A DNA stretch of 5,240 nucleotides from NCBI GenBank assembly GCA_006226265.1, contig SBHH01000286.1, forward strand, positions 1-5,240. The letters run 5' to 3'. The notes beneath the pieces were generated by a model. The model did no database searches. It saw only the letters and a list, made by a program, of their open reading frames with translations, and was not told the origin of the DNA. Positions 1 through 5,240 of this stretch are shown piece after piece; position 1 is the first letter of the stretch; each line of letters opens with the position of its first letter. This DNA is from Alphaproteobacteria bacterium. Its GTDB lineage: Bacteria; Pseudomonadota; Alphaproteobacteria; Sneathiellales; Sneathiellaceae. Made by a program: the position numbers and the translations under genes.

Positions 1-30
1 GCGTCGCAACATCGTCTGCGGTTCTTTTAG

Positions 31-55
31 AAAAATCGCCCCCAATTGGGAAGCC
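31..55 (-). terminator. Probable intrinsic terminator after the LysR gene
   Basis: Read on the minus strand, the RNA can form a six-pair stem (GCUUCC with GGGGGC, including two U-G pairs) around a five-base loop. GA and then five U residues follow at 35-31. The core also contains the perfect DNA palindrome CCCAATTGGG at 41-50. The element starts about 45 bases beyond the LysR stop codon, a sensible place to end the leftward transcript. The stem is short and partly wobble-paired, so this is a moderate call. Confidence 0.42.
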
Positions 56-65
56 TAATCTCGAC

Positions 66-115
66 AATACGGATATGCGTATTCGGTATAGCTCGAGAAA
101 CTAGAATGCGTATTC
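66..115. repeat. Inverted repeat and 10-base direct repeat at the 3' end of lysR
   Basis: AATACG (66-71) and CGTATT (78-83) form a perfect inverted repeat around six bases. The ten-base word ATGCGTATTC occurs at 75-84 and again at 106-115, a start-to-start distance of 31 bases (about three helical turns). The second copy encodes the last residues of the LysR protein and sits in its own inverted repeat, AGAAT/ATTCT (104-108 and 111-115). A CTCGAG palindrome (92-97) lies between the copies. The repeats are directly visible. Whether they bind a protein, stabilise the mRNA end or are chance is unknown. Confidence 0.5.
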
Positions 116-991
116 TGCAACCTTCTGGATGAGAAAATCGCGGAAGATGGTTACGCGCTTGGACTTACGCAATTCTTCCGGATAGACATAATAGCTGTCA
201 AAGGTCGGGCCGCCGATATCCGGCAGGATGCGGACGATATCATTATGGCCATGGACGATATAATCTGGCAGGCTGGCAATCCCGAGGCCGCTTTGTACGG
301 CCAGCAGCAGGCCGTAAATGTTGTTCACCTTGAAGATCGGTTCCTTTGTACGGCCCGCTTTCGTTAGCTCCTTCATCAGCCAGTTGACGTTGGCGATATT
401 GGACGGTGCCTCGTCCCCATAGATGACGAGATTGCTTTCAAGAATATCTTCCAGCCGGCCCGGTGTCCCGTGCTTCTTCAGAAAATCGGGTGAGGCATAG
501 ACGTGATGATTGACTGTCATCAGTTTTCGCTGGATCAGATCCGGCTGGACCGGCGCGCGCATGCGGATCGCGATATCTGCCTCACGCATGCCAAGGTCGA
601 GCTCCCGGTCGGCAAGAATCAGATTGACGGTGATTTCAGGATACAGCTCGATAAATTCACGGATACGCGGTGTCAGCCAGTTGGCGCCGAGGCCGACGGT
701 CGAAGTGACACGAAGCTCCCCCGACGGCTTATCATGAGCATCCATCAGCTGCGCCTCGGTCATCGCGAGTTTGGCAAAGACCTCATGCGCTGTCTGGAAC
801 AAAAGTTCGCCCTGCTCGGTCAGCAGAAGGCCGCGCGCATGGCGGTGAAACAACGGAATTTTCAGGCTTTCCTCAAGGGCGCTGATCTGCCGGCTGACGG
901 CGGATTGGCTTAAGTGCAGGATCTCGCCCGCATGGGTGAAGCTGCCAGCCTCAGCTACAGCATGAAAAATGCGCAATTTATCCCAATCCAT
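101..991 (-). CDS. LysR-family transcriptional regulator, LsrB/VtlR-like
   Basis: This is a DNA-binding transcription factor of 296 residues, a normal LysR length. Residues 1-60 form the winged helix-turn-helix: the opening MDWDKLRIFH, then LSQSAVSRQISALE (27-40) as the recognition-helix region, then FHRHARGLLLTEQGE (48-62) as the wing. A linker helix follows, and from about residue 91 (GELRVTSTVGLG) a periplasmic-binding-protein-like effector domain runs to the C terminus. The N-terminal half closely resembles, from memory, LsrB of Sinorhizobium and VtlR of Brucella, regulators tied to redox, envelope and small-RNA control. The start is fixed by the family-typical N terminus, although the ribosome site is weak (GGA eight bases upstream). 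The gene lies 140 bases downstream of trxB on the same strand and has its own promoter candidate. The protein has no cysteine, so thiol-based sensing is excluded. The LysR call is near certain, the subfamily less so, and the effector is unknown. Confidence 0.95.
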   Translation of the reverse strand: MDWDKLRIFHAVAEAGSFTHAGEILHLSQSAVSRQISALEESLKIPLFHRHARGLLLTEQGELLFQTAHEVFAKLAMTEAQLMDAHDKPSGELRVTSTVGLGANWLTPRIREFIELYPEITVNLILADRELDLGMREADIAIRMRAPVQPDLIQRKLMTVNHHVYASPDFLKKHGTPGRLEDILESNLVIYGDEAPSNIANVNWLMKELTKAGRTKEPIFKVNNIYGLLLAVQSGLGIASLPDYIVHGHNDIVRILPDIGGPTFDSYYVYPEELRKSKRVTIFRDFLIQKVAEYAF

Positions 992-1065
992 GATGATCCA
1001 AGCCTGGTCTTTCCCTGTTCGCTTTGGTCGTCGGGAACTTGCGCCCCGCTTTTTTGAGTGGCTAG

Positions 1066-1093
1066 ATTATCCGACCTTTATGCCGGAAGACAA
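1066..1093 (-). promoter_or_regulatory. Candidate lysR promoter with operator-like dyad in the spacer
   Basis: On the minus strand, TTGTCT (1093-1088) and GATAAT (1071-1066) are separated by 16 bases and match the sigma-70 -35 and -10 consensus at 4 of 6 and 5 of 6 positions. Transcription would begin near 1059, giving a leader of about 70 bases. An inverted repeat, TCCG (1070-1073) with CGGA (1084-1087), occupies the spacer, where a bound LysR protein would block polymerase. Autorepression is common in this family but is only inferred here. No terminator is visible between trxB and lysR, so read-through is also possible. Confidence 0.4.
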
Positions 1094-1131
1094 GATTGCT
1101 GTTTCGATTGAAATAGAGAGGCGCGGGATGA

Positions 1132-2100
1132 TTATTCCGCCGCCTCGGCATTTCCGGTGTCAAGTGCGGCGATATATTTCTCTGCCTGCAGAGCCGCCAT
1201 GCAGCCCGTTCCGGCCGCGGTGACGGCCTGGCGGTAGATTTTATCCTGTACATCGCCGCAGGCATAGACACCCGGAATATTCGTCGCTGTGGAGTCGGGG
1301 GCGGTAATCAGATAGCCTTCGCCGTCCATATCAAGCTTGCCCTTGAAAAGCTCCGTATTCGGCGAATGCCCGATGGCGATGAAGACGCCGTGAAGGTCAA
1401 TCGTCTTGAATTCACCGGTTTTGACATTGCGGAGTTTCGCCGCCGTAACGCCGAAGGGATTTTCCTCGCCGATGATATCTTCCAGCACATGATCCCAGAT
1501 GATCTCAATCTTCGGGTTTTTCATCAGGCGGTCGATCAGGATTTTCTCGGCTCGAAGCTCGTCGCGCCGATGTACTAGTGTCACCTTGTTCGCATGGTTG
1601 GTGAGATAGATGGCCTCCTCAACGGCCGTGTTCCCGCCGCCGATCACCATCACTTCCTTACCGCGATAGAAAAAGCCGTCGCATGTTGCACAGGCCGAGA
1701 CGCCGAAGCCCATATATTTCTGTTCCGATGGCAGGCCGAGCCATTTGGCGGCGGCGCCGGTCGCGATGATAATGCTGTTGGCGACATATTTCGTACCGGA
1801 ATCCGCCGTGGCGACAAAGGGGCGCTGGCTGAAATCGACATCGGTGATGTAGTCGTTAAAAATGCGGGTTCCGACATTGCGGGCCTGCGCCTCCATCTGC
1901 TCCATAAGCCACGGACCTTGGATCGGATCGGCGAAACCCGGATAATTTTCGACGTCGGTCGTAATCGTCAGCTGCCCGCCCGGTTGCAGGCCATGCACCA
2001 GAATAGGATTCAGCGAGGCGCGGGCCGCATAGACTGCTGCCGTATCTCCGGCTGGGCCGGAACCGATAATGAGAACGTCCGTTTGATGGGTGTCAGCCAT
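1132..2100 (-). CDS. trxB: Thioredoxin reductase (NADPH), TrxB
   Basis: This cytoplasmic flavoprotein transfers electrons from NADPH through FAD and a disulfide to thioredoxin. The 322-residue length is typical of the low-molecular-weight bacterial enzyme. In order are the FAD-binding GSGPAG (13-18), ENYPGF (51-56), the redox-active pair Cys137-Ala-Thr-Cys140 followed by Asp141, the NADPH-binding GGGNTAVEE (154-162), HRRDELRA (177-184) for the NADPH phosphate, and the second FAD motif YACGDV (279-284) with RQAVTAAG (290-297). The ATG at 2100 is preferred over an in-frame TTG at 2115, because AGGAG lies five bases upstream and falls inside that longer version. Residue 19, directly after GSGPAG, is Asp where the E. 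coli enzyme has Tyr. The gene sits between an ELM1-family gene 107 bases upstream and a LysR gene downstream, all on one strand. Function is very secure, and the Asp19 effect is unknown. Confidence 0.98.
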   Translation of the reverse strand: MADTHQTDVLIIGSGPAGDTAAVYAARASLNPILVHGLQPGGQLTITTDVENYPGFADPIQGPWLMEQMEAQARNVGTRIFNDYITDVDFSQRPFVATADSGTKYVANSIIIATGAAAKWLGLPSEQKYMGFGVSACATCDGFFYRGKEVMVIGGGNTAVEEAIYLTNHANKVTLVHRRDELRAEKILIDRLMKNPKIEIIWDHVLEDIIGEENPFGVTAAKLRNVKTGEFKTIDLHGVFIAIGHSPNTELFKGKLDMDGEGYLITAPDSTATNIPGVYACGDVQDKIYRQAVTAAGTGCMAALQAEKYIAALDTGNAEAAE

Positions 2101-2105
2101 TCCAA

Positions 2106-2110
2106 CTCCT
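2106..2110 (-). promoter_or_regulatory. trxB ribosome binding site (decides the start)
   Basis: AGGAG on the minus strand is spaced five bases from the ATG at 2100. It lies within the codons that would be added by the in-frame TTG at 2115, so it argues for the shorter 322-residue product. Confidence 0.8.
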
Positions 2111-2120
2111 GGCAAATAAG

Positions 2121-2135
2121 CGGGGCCTGTCCCCG
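2121..2135 (-). other. Small GC-rich hairpin in the trxB leader
   Basis: CGGGG (2121-2125) and CCCCG (2131-2135) form a perfect five-pair stem around a five-base loop, ending ten bases before the trxB ribosome site. No U-run follows on the minus strand, so it is not a usual intrinsic terminator for the ELM1 transcript. It could stabilise the leader or affect ribosome access, or it may be chance. Confidence 0.35.
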
Positions 2136-2136
2136 A

Positions 2137-2172
2137 CCCACCCTATTTATAATGTGTGGGAAAGTCATGCAA
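2137..2172 (-). promoter_or_regulatory. Candidate trxB promoter inside an inverted repeat
   Basis: On the minus strand, TTGCAT (2172-2167) can serve as a -35 element. The AT-rich stretch 2153-2144 gives TATAAA at 15 bases' spacing or TAAATA at 17, so the exact -10 is unclear. The perfect inverted repeat CCCAC (2137-2141) and GTGGG (2156-2160) brackets the -10 region, suggesting an operator. The signal lies between the ELM1 stop and trxB and would let trxB be transcribed alone. Confidence 0.33.
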
Positions 2173-2207
2173 GGGGCAGCGGGGAGATTAGGCCCGTTCG
2201 TTGCTTT

Positions 2208-3185
2208 TCAGTCGCGTTGCTGGAGAATTTCGGCAACTTCCGCGGCAATTTTCCGGGTTTCGAGAAGCGGCTGATAGCTCCAGCTTTCAAGCTGGCCTGT
2301 GAAGGGGCGAGTATAACCCCGTTCGCGCATCGTTTGATGGAAATAATTGAATTTAGTATTGCCGCCCGGTAACTCGAAAACATGCACCGGCTTGCCCATG
2401 GAGCAGGCCTCGCAGACCATATTTACGGAATCGCCCGTGACGATCAGGCTGTCGGCAAGCGAAAGGAAGCCGAAATAGGGATTGTCCCCCTCTCCTGTCC
2501 AGAGACGATGGGGAACGTTCTGCAACGCTTCCTTCAGGATGGCTTCATTTTCGGCACCTGTCCGGCGGGAGGTGGTGATGAGAAAGCCTGCGCCTGTTTC
2601 CTCGTGAAGCGCGGTGAGTTTGCCTGCAAGATCGCGCATGACCTCCTGCGTGAATTGATAGCAGCGATTGGTTCCTCCAATCAAAACCGTGACGAGGGGA
2701 CGAGGGAGAGTTTTTGCATGGTTTTTGAATTTCTCGCCTTCCGCCGCCAGCCTTTCCGGTGTGATTCTGCTGAGCGAGCCAAGACAGAAAAGGACGTTTG
2801 GGCCCCGGAGTTTGTCATGCTCCGGTACGATCACAAGATCGAACCGGCCTGCATCGCAGTTCGGCGTCTGGATATGGATGGTGAATGTTTTTTCGGCACT
2901 TGCCTTTTTTATCGCCAAACTCATTGGGATTGCCTGCCGCCCGCAGGTAATCAGAACGTCCGGCCAGGGGGAGCGAAGGAGATCGCCTTCCGGATTAAGG
3001 TTGCCAAGCGGATCGATCCAGAGTTGCGGCGGCAGCCATTTCCAGGGCCTGCGCGTTTTGATCCGCTTGACCGAATAATCAAGGCCAAGTGCCTCGGCAA
3101 GGCCGATACACTGGATTTCCATGCCTGCGCTGCCGTCCGTGACGACCCAGCAGCTTTTCTGATTTTCCGACGCGGGGCTGTTCAT
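2208..3185 (-). CDS. ELM1-family protein (mitochondrial fission ELM1-like, formerly DUF1022)
   Basis: This 325-residue protein belongs to the family named after plant ELM1, which recruits the dynamin-related fission protein to mitochondria. Many alphaproteobacteria carry a homologue whose role is not established. Hallmarks in order are WVVTDGSAGMEIQ (13-25), the CGRQAIP segment (81-87), HIQTPN (104-109), FDLVIVPEHD (115-124), the glycine-rich VLIGGTNRCYQFT (167-179), TTSRRT (204-209), and near the C terminus ADSLIVTGDSVNMVCEA (244-260) with GKPVHVFEL (264-272). The layout resembles two Rossmann-like halves, as in GT-B glycosyltransferases; that comparison is inference, and no donor sugar or reaction can be assigned. 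I see no signal peptide or membrane segment. The start ATG has only a weak AGAG ahead of it, but the conserved N-terminal motif begins 13 residues in, so little can be missing. The gene is divergent from the Lrp-type gene and 107 bases upstream of trxB on the same strand. Confidence 0.9.
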   Translation of the reverse strand: MNSPASENQKSCWVVTDGSAGMEIQCIGLAEALGLDYSVKRIKTRRPWKWLPPQLWIDPLGNLNPEGDLLRSPWPDVLITCGRQAIPMSLAIKKASAEKTFTIHIQTPNCDAGRFDLVIVPEHDKLRGPNVLFCLGSLSRITPERLAAEGEKFKNHAKTLPRPLVTVLIGGTNRCYQFTQEVMRDLAGKLTALHEETGAGFLITTSRRTGAENEAILKEALQNVPHRLWTGEGDNPYFGFLSLADSLIVTGDSVNMVCEACSMGKPVHVFELPGGNTKFNYFHQTMRERGYTRPFTGQLESWSYQPLLETRKIAAEVAEILQQRD

Positions 3186-3236
3186 CGCTCTGGATTAGGC
3201 CGGGCCCTTCCGGGCGGTCAAGCATTTTCATTTGTC

Positions 3237-3255
3237 AAAGTAATTTTCTTACGTT
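3237..3255. promoter_or_regulatory. Candidate operator in the ELM1/Lrp divergent gap
   Basis: The 154-base gap between the divergent genes holds an AT-rich dyad: GTAA (3240-3243) and TTAC (3249-3252) around TTTTC, with two further outer pairs beyond one mismatch. Lrp/AsnC proteins often bind AT-rich dyads beside their own gene, so this is a reasonable candidate site, but it matches the E. coli Lrp consensus only partly. A TTGACA word on the minus strand (3238-3233) adjoins it, though no acceptable -10 is found at the right distance for the ELM1 gene. Confidence 0.25.
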
Positions 3256-3281
3256 TTTGGCACGAAGTCTGCTTCTATGGC

Positions 3282-3310
3282 TTGGCGTAAGGGCGTGGTT
3301 GTAATAATAT
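3282..3310 (+). promoter_or_regulatory. Candidate promoter of the Lrp-type gene
   Basis: TTGGCG (3282-3287) and TAATAT (3305-3310) lie 17 bases apart, each matching the sigma-70 consensus at 4 of 6 positions. An alternative -10, CATAAT (3315-3320), scores better alone but lacks a good -35. Transcription would start roughly 20 bases before the ATG. This is the only promoter candidate seen for the Lrp and acyl-CoA synthetase pair. Confidence 0.33.
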
Positions 3311-3328
3311 TGCGCATAATAGAGAGCC

Positions 3329-3333
3329 GGAGG
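3329..3333 (+). promoter_or_regulatory. Ribosome binding site of the Lrp-type gene
   Basis: GGAGG stands six bases before the ATG at 3340, an ideal spacing. It supports this start, which also agrees with the usual N terminus of Lrp/AsnC proteins. Confidence 0.8.
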
Positions 3334-3339
3334 ACATAA

Positions 3340-3843
3340 ATGCAACGCGTGAAGCTGGACGAAATTGACCGCCGTATCCTGCATAACCTGCAGGAGGACG
3401 GGCGGATTACCAATGTTGAGCTGGCGAAGAACGCCGGTATCTCGGCGCCGCCTTGCCTTCGGCGGGTCCGCGCGCTGGAGGAGGCCGGCTATATTCAAGG
3501 CTATCATGCGCAGTTGCATGCGGAGCATCTGGGCTTCGGCGTAACGGTTTTTGCGCTTGTCGGGTTGCAAAGTCAGGCGGAGACTGACCTGTCGGCATTC
3601 GAATCGCGTGTGCAATCCTGGCCGCTGGTCCGTGAATGCTATATGCTGGCCGGGGAAAATGACTTTATTCTGAAAGTCGTCGCGAAGGACTGGGATACCT
3701 ATCAGCATTTTCTGACCCATGAACTGACAGCCGCGCCGAATGTGGCGCATGTCAAAACCTCGCTTGGCATCCGGGTGTCGAAATTCCTGCCGGGGGTTCC
3801 TGTCGATCTTGACGCCTCCGAAATGGCCGGGGAAAAGGGGTAA
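3340..3843 (+). CDS. Lrp/AsnC-family transcriptional regulator
   Basis: This DNA-binding regulator is of the leucine-responsive/AsnC type. At 167 residues it is within the usual 150-170 range. The N-terminal helix-turn-helix starts with LDEIDRRIL (6-14) and continues through ITNVELAKNAGIS (23-35) to CLRRVRALEEAGYI (39-52), where the recognition helix lies. The C-terminal ligand-binding RAM domain runs from about residue 66 to 147, including VRECYMLAGENDFILKV (97-113) and VKTSLGIRVSK (138-148). Such proteins form dimers that assemble into octamers and usually respond to an amino acid; which one cannot be read here. The C-terminal tail after PGVPVDL (151-157) is short and acidic. The gene has a strong ribosome site and diverges from the ELM1 gene. 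Only 45 bases separate it from the acyl-CoA synthetase, so the two are probably co-transcribed. Autoregulation through the shared gap is inferred. Confidence 0.95.
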   Translation: MQRVKLDEIDRRILHNLQEDGRITNVELAKNAGISAPPCLRRVRALEEAGYIQGYHAQLHAEHLGFGVTVFALVGLQSQAETDLSAFESRVQSWPLVRECYMLAGENDFILKVVAKDWDTYQHFLTHELTAAPNVAHVKTSLGIRVSKFLPGVPVDLDASEMAGEKG

Positions 3844-3849
3844 TTCACG

Positions 3850-3871
3850 GGCAGTGTCGGCTGCCAACTGC
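3850..3871 (+). other. Two alternative small stems between lrp-type gene and acyl-CoA synthetase
   Basis: GGCAG (3850-3854) can pair with CTGCC (3861-3865), or the overlapping GCAGT (3851-3855) can pair with ACTGC (3867-3871). The two stems exclude each other. No U-run follows, so this does not look like a terminator and supports read-through into the downstream gene. The downstream ribosome site GAGGG begins three bases later. Confidence 0.3.
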
Positions 3872-3888
3872 ATGAGGGAACCAACAGA

Positions 3889-5240
3889 ATGACAGGCAAT
3901 GCCTATGAGCAGGATCTGGATATTAATCCTGCGAATTATGAGCCTTTGACACCGCTTACATTTCTCGCGCGATCGGCGGCGGTCTACCCGGATCATACAG
4001 CGGTGGCCTATAATGACCGGTCCTACGATTATCGGGAGGCCTATGCCCGTTCCCGCCGCCTTGCAAGTGCGCTTAAGCAGCGGGGCCTTGGCAAGGGCGA
4101 TACGGTTTCCATTATCGCGCCGAATGTCCCGGCGATTTATGACTGTCATTTCGGCGTTGCCATGACGGGGGCGGTTCTGAACACGCTTAACACCCGCTTG
4201 GATGCGGCGGCGCTCGCCTTTATCCTCGATCATGCGAACTGCAAGCTCCTGTTCGCGGATCGCGAATTTGCCGATATCGTGAAGGAAACCCTCTCGCTCG
4301 CAAAGGTGACTCCCATTGTCATCCACATTGATGATCCGGCGGTGGAGGGCGGAGAGGCCTTTGGCGAAATGGAATATGAGGAATTCTTAAACTCCGGCGA
4401 TCCCGAATTTGACTGGCAGGGCCCAGCGGACGAATGGCAGGCAATCTCGCTCAATTACACCTCCGGTACGACCGGGGATCCGAAAGGTGTCGTCTATCAT
4501 CACCGGGGTGCCTATCTCGCGGCGATGGGCAGCGCCGTTTCCTGGACCCTGCCCAAGCATCCGACCTATCTCTGGACGCTGCCGATGTTCCATTGCAACG
4601 GCTGGTGCTTCCCCTGGACGATCACGGCGCTTGGCGGCACTCATGTCTGCCTTCGGAAAGTCGAGGCGGACGCGATCTATGACGCCATGCAGCGCTTTCA
4701 GGTGGATCATATGTGCGGCGCGCCGATCGTGCTGTCCATGCTGATCAATACGACCGATGCGAACAAGGCGAAGGCGCCGAAGGGCATCAAGGTAATGGTC
4801 GCCGCCGCGCCGCCGCCCGCCGCCGTCCTCGCGGAAATGGACCAGATGGGCTTCGATGTCACCCATGTTTATGGCCTGACCGAGACTTATGGCCCCGCCG
4901 TCTTCTGCGACTGGGATGCGAAATGGGATGACAAAGCGGTTGAGGACCGGGCGGCGCTGAAGGCCCGGCAGGGGGTCCGTTATCATGCGCTCGCCGGTCT
5001 TGATGTCATGGATCCCGAGACGATGGAATCCGTCCCTCGCGATGGCAATACGATGGGAGAGGTGATGCTGCGCGGCAACCTCGTTATGAAAGGCTATCTA
5101 AAAAATCCGAAAACGACGGGTGCCTCTTTCAAGGACGGCTGGTTCCATTCGGGCGATCTTGGCGTGCTGCATGAGGATGGCTATCTGGAGATTCGCGACC
5201 GGTCCAAGGACATCATCATTTCGGGCGGCGAGAATATCTC
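3889..5240 (+). CDS. Acyl-CoA synthetase (AMP-forming), AAE/medium-long-chain type, 3' end cut by window
   Basis: This enzyme activates a carboxylic acid to acyl-AMP and then to acyl-CoA. It opens with the family-typical NPANYEPLTPLTFL (13-26). The phosphate-binding loop YTSGTTGDPKGV (190-201), PMFHCNGW (232-239), YGLTETYGP (328-336), the ribose-binding GDL (422-424) and the hinge region RDRSKDIIISGGENI (436-450) follow. The frame is open to the window edge, giving 450 codons of an expected 540-550. The C-terminal domain with the catalytic lysine is therefore not visible. It resembles the group containing plant AAE enzymes and bacterial acyl-CoA synthetases close to DmdB (methylmercaptopropionate-CoA ligase). 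Fatty acids are the likeliest substrate, but a short or aromatic acid is possible. GAGGG (3874-3878) supports the ATG. It is probably the second gene of the Lrp-type transcript. The segment at 304-313 departs from the family pattern (Ala306 and Pro308). Confidence 0.93.
   Translation, partial: MTGNAYEQDLDINPANYEPLTPLTFLARSAAVYPDHTAVAYNDRSYDYREAYARSRRLASALKQRGLGKGDTVSIIAPNVPAIYDCHFGVAMTGAVLNTLNTRLDAAALAFILDHANCKLLFADREFADIVKETLSLAKVTPIVIHIDDPAVEGGEAFGEMEYEEFLNSGDPEFDWQGPADEWQAISLNYTSGTTGDPKGVVYHHRGAYLAAMGSAVSWTLPKHPTYLWTLPMFHCNGWCFPWTITALGGTHVCLRKVEADAIYDAMQRFQVDHMCGAPIVLSMLINTTDANKAKAPKGIKVMVAAAPPPAAVLAEMDQMGFDVTHVYGLTETYGPAVFCDWDAKWDDKAVEDRAALKARQGVRYHALAGLDVMDPETMESVPRDGNTMGEVMLRGNLVMKGYLKNPKTTGASFKDGWFHSGDLGVLHEDGYLEIRDRSKDIIISGGENI

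Noticed and set aside
1032..1056. Plus-strand terminator-like CGGG/CCCG stem followed by six T residues
   Set aside because: The stem has only four pairs with a nine-base loop, and no plus-strand gene lies upstream. In the true leftward direction the run is A, not U.
2101..2115. Upstream in-frame TTG start for trxB
   Set aside because: The added codons contain the AGGAG ribosome site for the ATG at 2100, and the ATG gives the normal family N terminus.
1594..2274. 226-codon open frame on the plus strand
   Set aside because: It is antisense to trxB, whose identity is certain. The translation matches no family I know.
3192..3221. Possible promoter for the ELM1 gene (TTGACC with TAATCC, minus strand), which would give a leaderless mRNA
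   Set aside because: The -10 candidate matches the consensus at too few positions, and the nearby TTGACA at 3238-3233 has only GC-rich sequence at the proper -10 distance. No ELM1 promoter can be called.
2382..3290. 302-codon open frame on the plus strand
   Set aside because: It is antisense to the ELM1-family gene, which carries all the family motifs. The frame has no recognisable domain or good ribosome site.
3235..4326. 363-codon open frame on the minus strand
   Set aside because: It lies antisense to the Lrp-type gene and the start of the acyl-CoA synthetase, both clear by motif. Its translation is rich in Arg, His and Ile with no recognisable domain, as expected for a shadow frame in GC-rich DNA.
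4387..4986. 199-codon open frame on the minus strand
   Set aside because: It is antisense to the adenylation core of the acyl-CoA synthetase, with an Arg- and His-rich composition typical of a shadow.
1..5240. Mobile elements, CRISPR, tRNA or rRNA genes, toxin-antitoxin or defence genes
   Set aside because: I looked for repeats with regular spacing, transposase motifs, cloverleaf-like arms and short gene pairs and saw none. All five coding regions are ordinary chromosomal families.

Overview
The window looks like chromosomal DNA from an alphaproteobacterium of moderate to fairly high GC content. The basis is protein resemblance only: an LsrB/VtlR-like LysR regulator beside a thioredoxin reductase, a bacterial ELM1-family protein, an alphaproteobacterial-looking Lrp/AsnC regulator and an AAE-like acyl-CoA synthetase. 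The order or genus cannot be fixed from the sequence. There is no sign of phage, transposon, CRISPR or RNA genes. The window is densely coding, and the longest gap between genes is 154 bases.

Layout. Three genes read leftward (minus strand), in transcription order: an ELM1-family protein (3185 to 2208), trxB (2100 to 1132) and a LysR regulator (991 to 101). Two genes read rightward: an Lrp/AsnC regulator (3340 to 3843) and, 45 bases further on, an acyl-CoA synthetase from 3889 that runs off the right edge after 450 codons, about 90 residues short of the usual family length. The two groups diverge from the 3186-3339 gap. The first 100 bases, past the end of lysR, hold a probable leftward terminator and small inverted and direct repeats, but no gene that I can support.

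Function. TrxB is the NADPH-dependent flavoenzyme that keeps thioredoxin reduced. The LysR protein next to it resembles regulators linked to redox and envelope control in rhizobia and Brucella, yet it contains no cysteine, so it cannot sense oxidants through a thiol of its own. The ELM1-family protein is the bacterial relative of a plant mitochondrial-fission factor and has no settled bacterial role. The Lrp-type regulator and the acyl-CoA synthetase probably share a transcript, which suggests amino-acid or metabolite control of fatty-acid activation. Each gap carries plausible promoter or operator-like signals, all read by eye and rated low to moderate.

I found no strong case for a wholly new system. 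The points most worth checking are the cysteine-free LsrB-like regulator, the ELM1 gene placed between a redox cluster and a divergent Lrp gene, and unusual residues at normally conserved positions in TrxB (Asp19) and the acyl-CoA synthetase (Ala306, Pro308).
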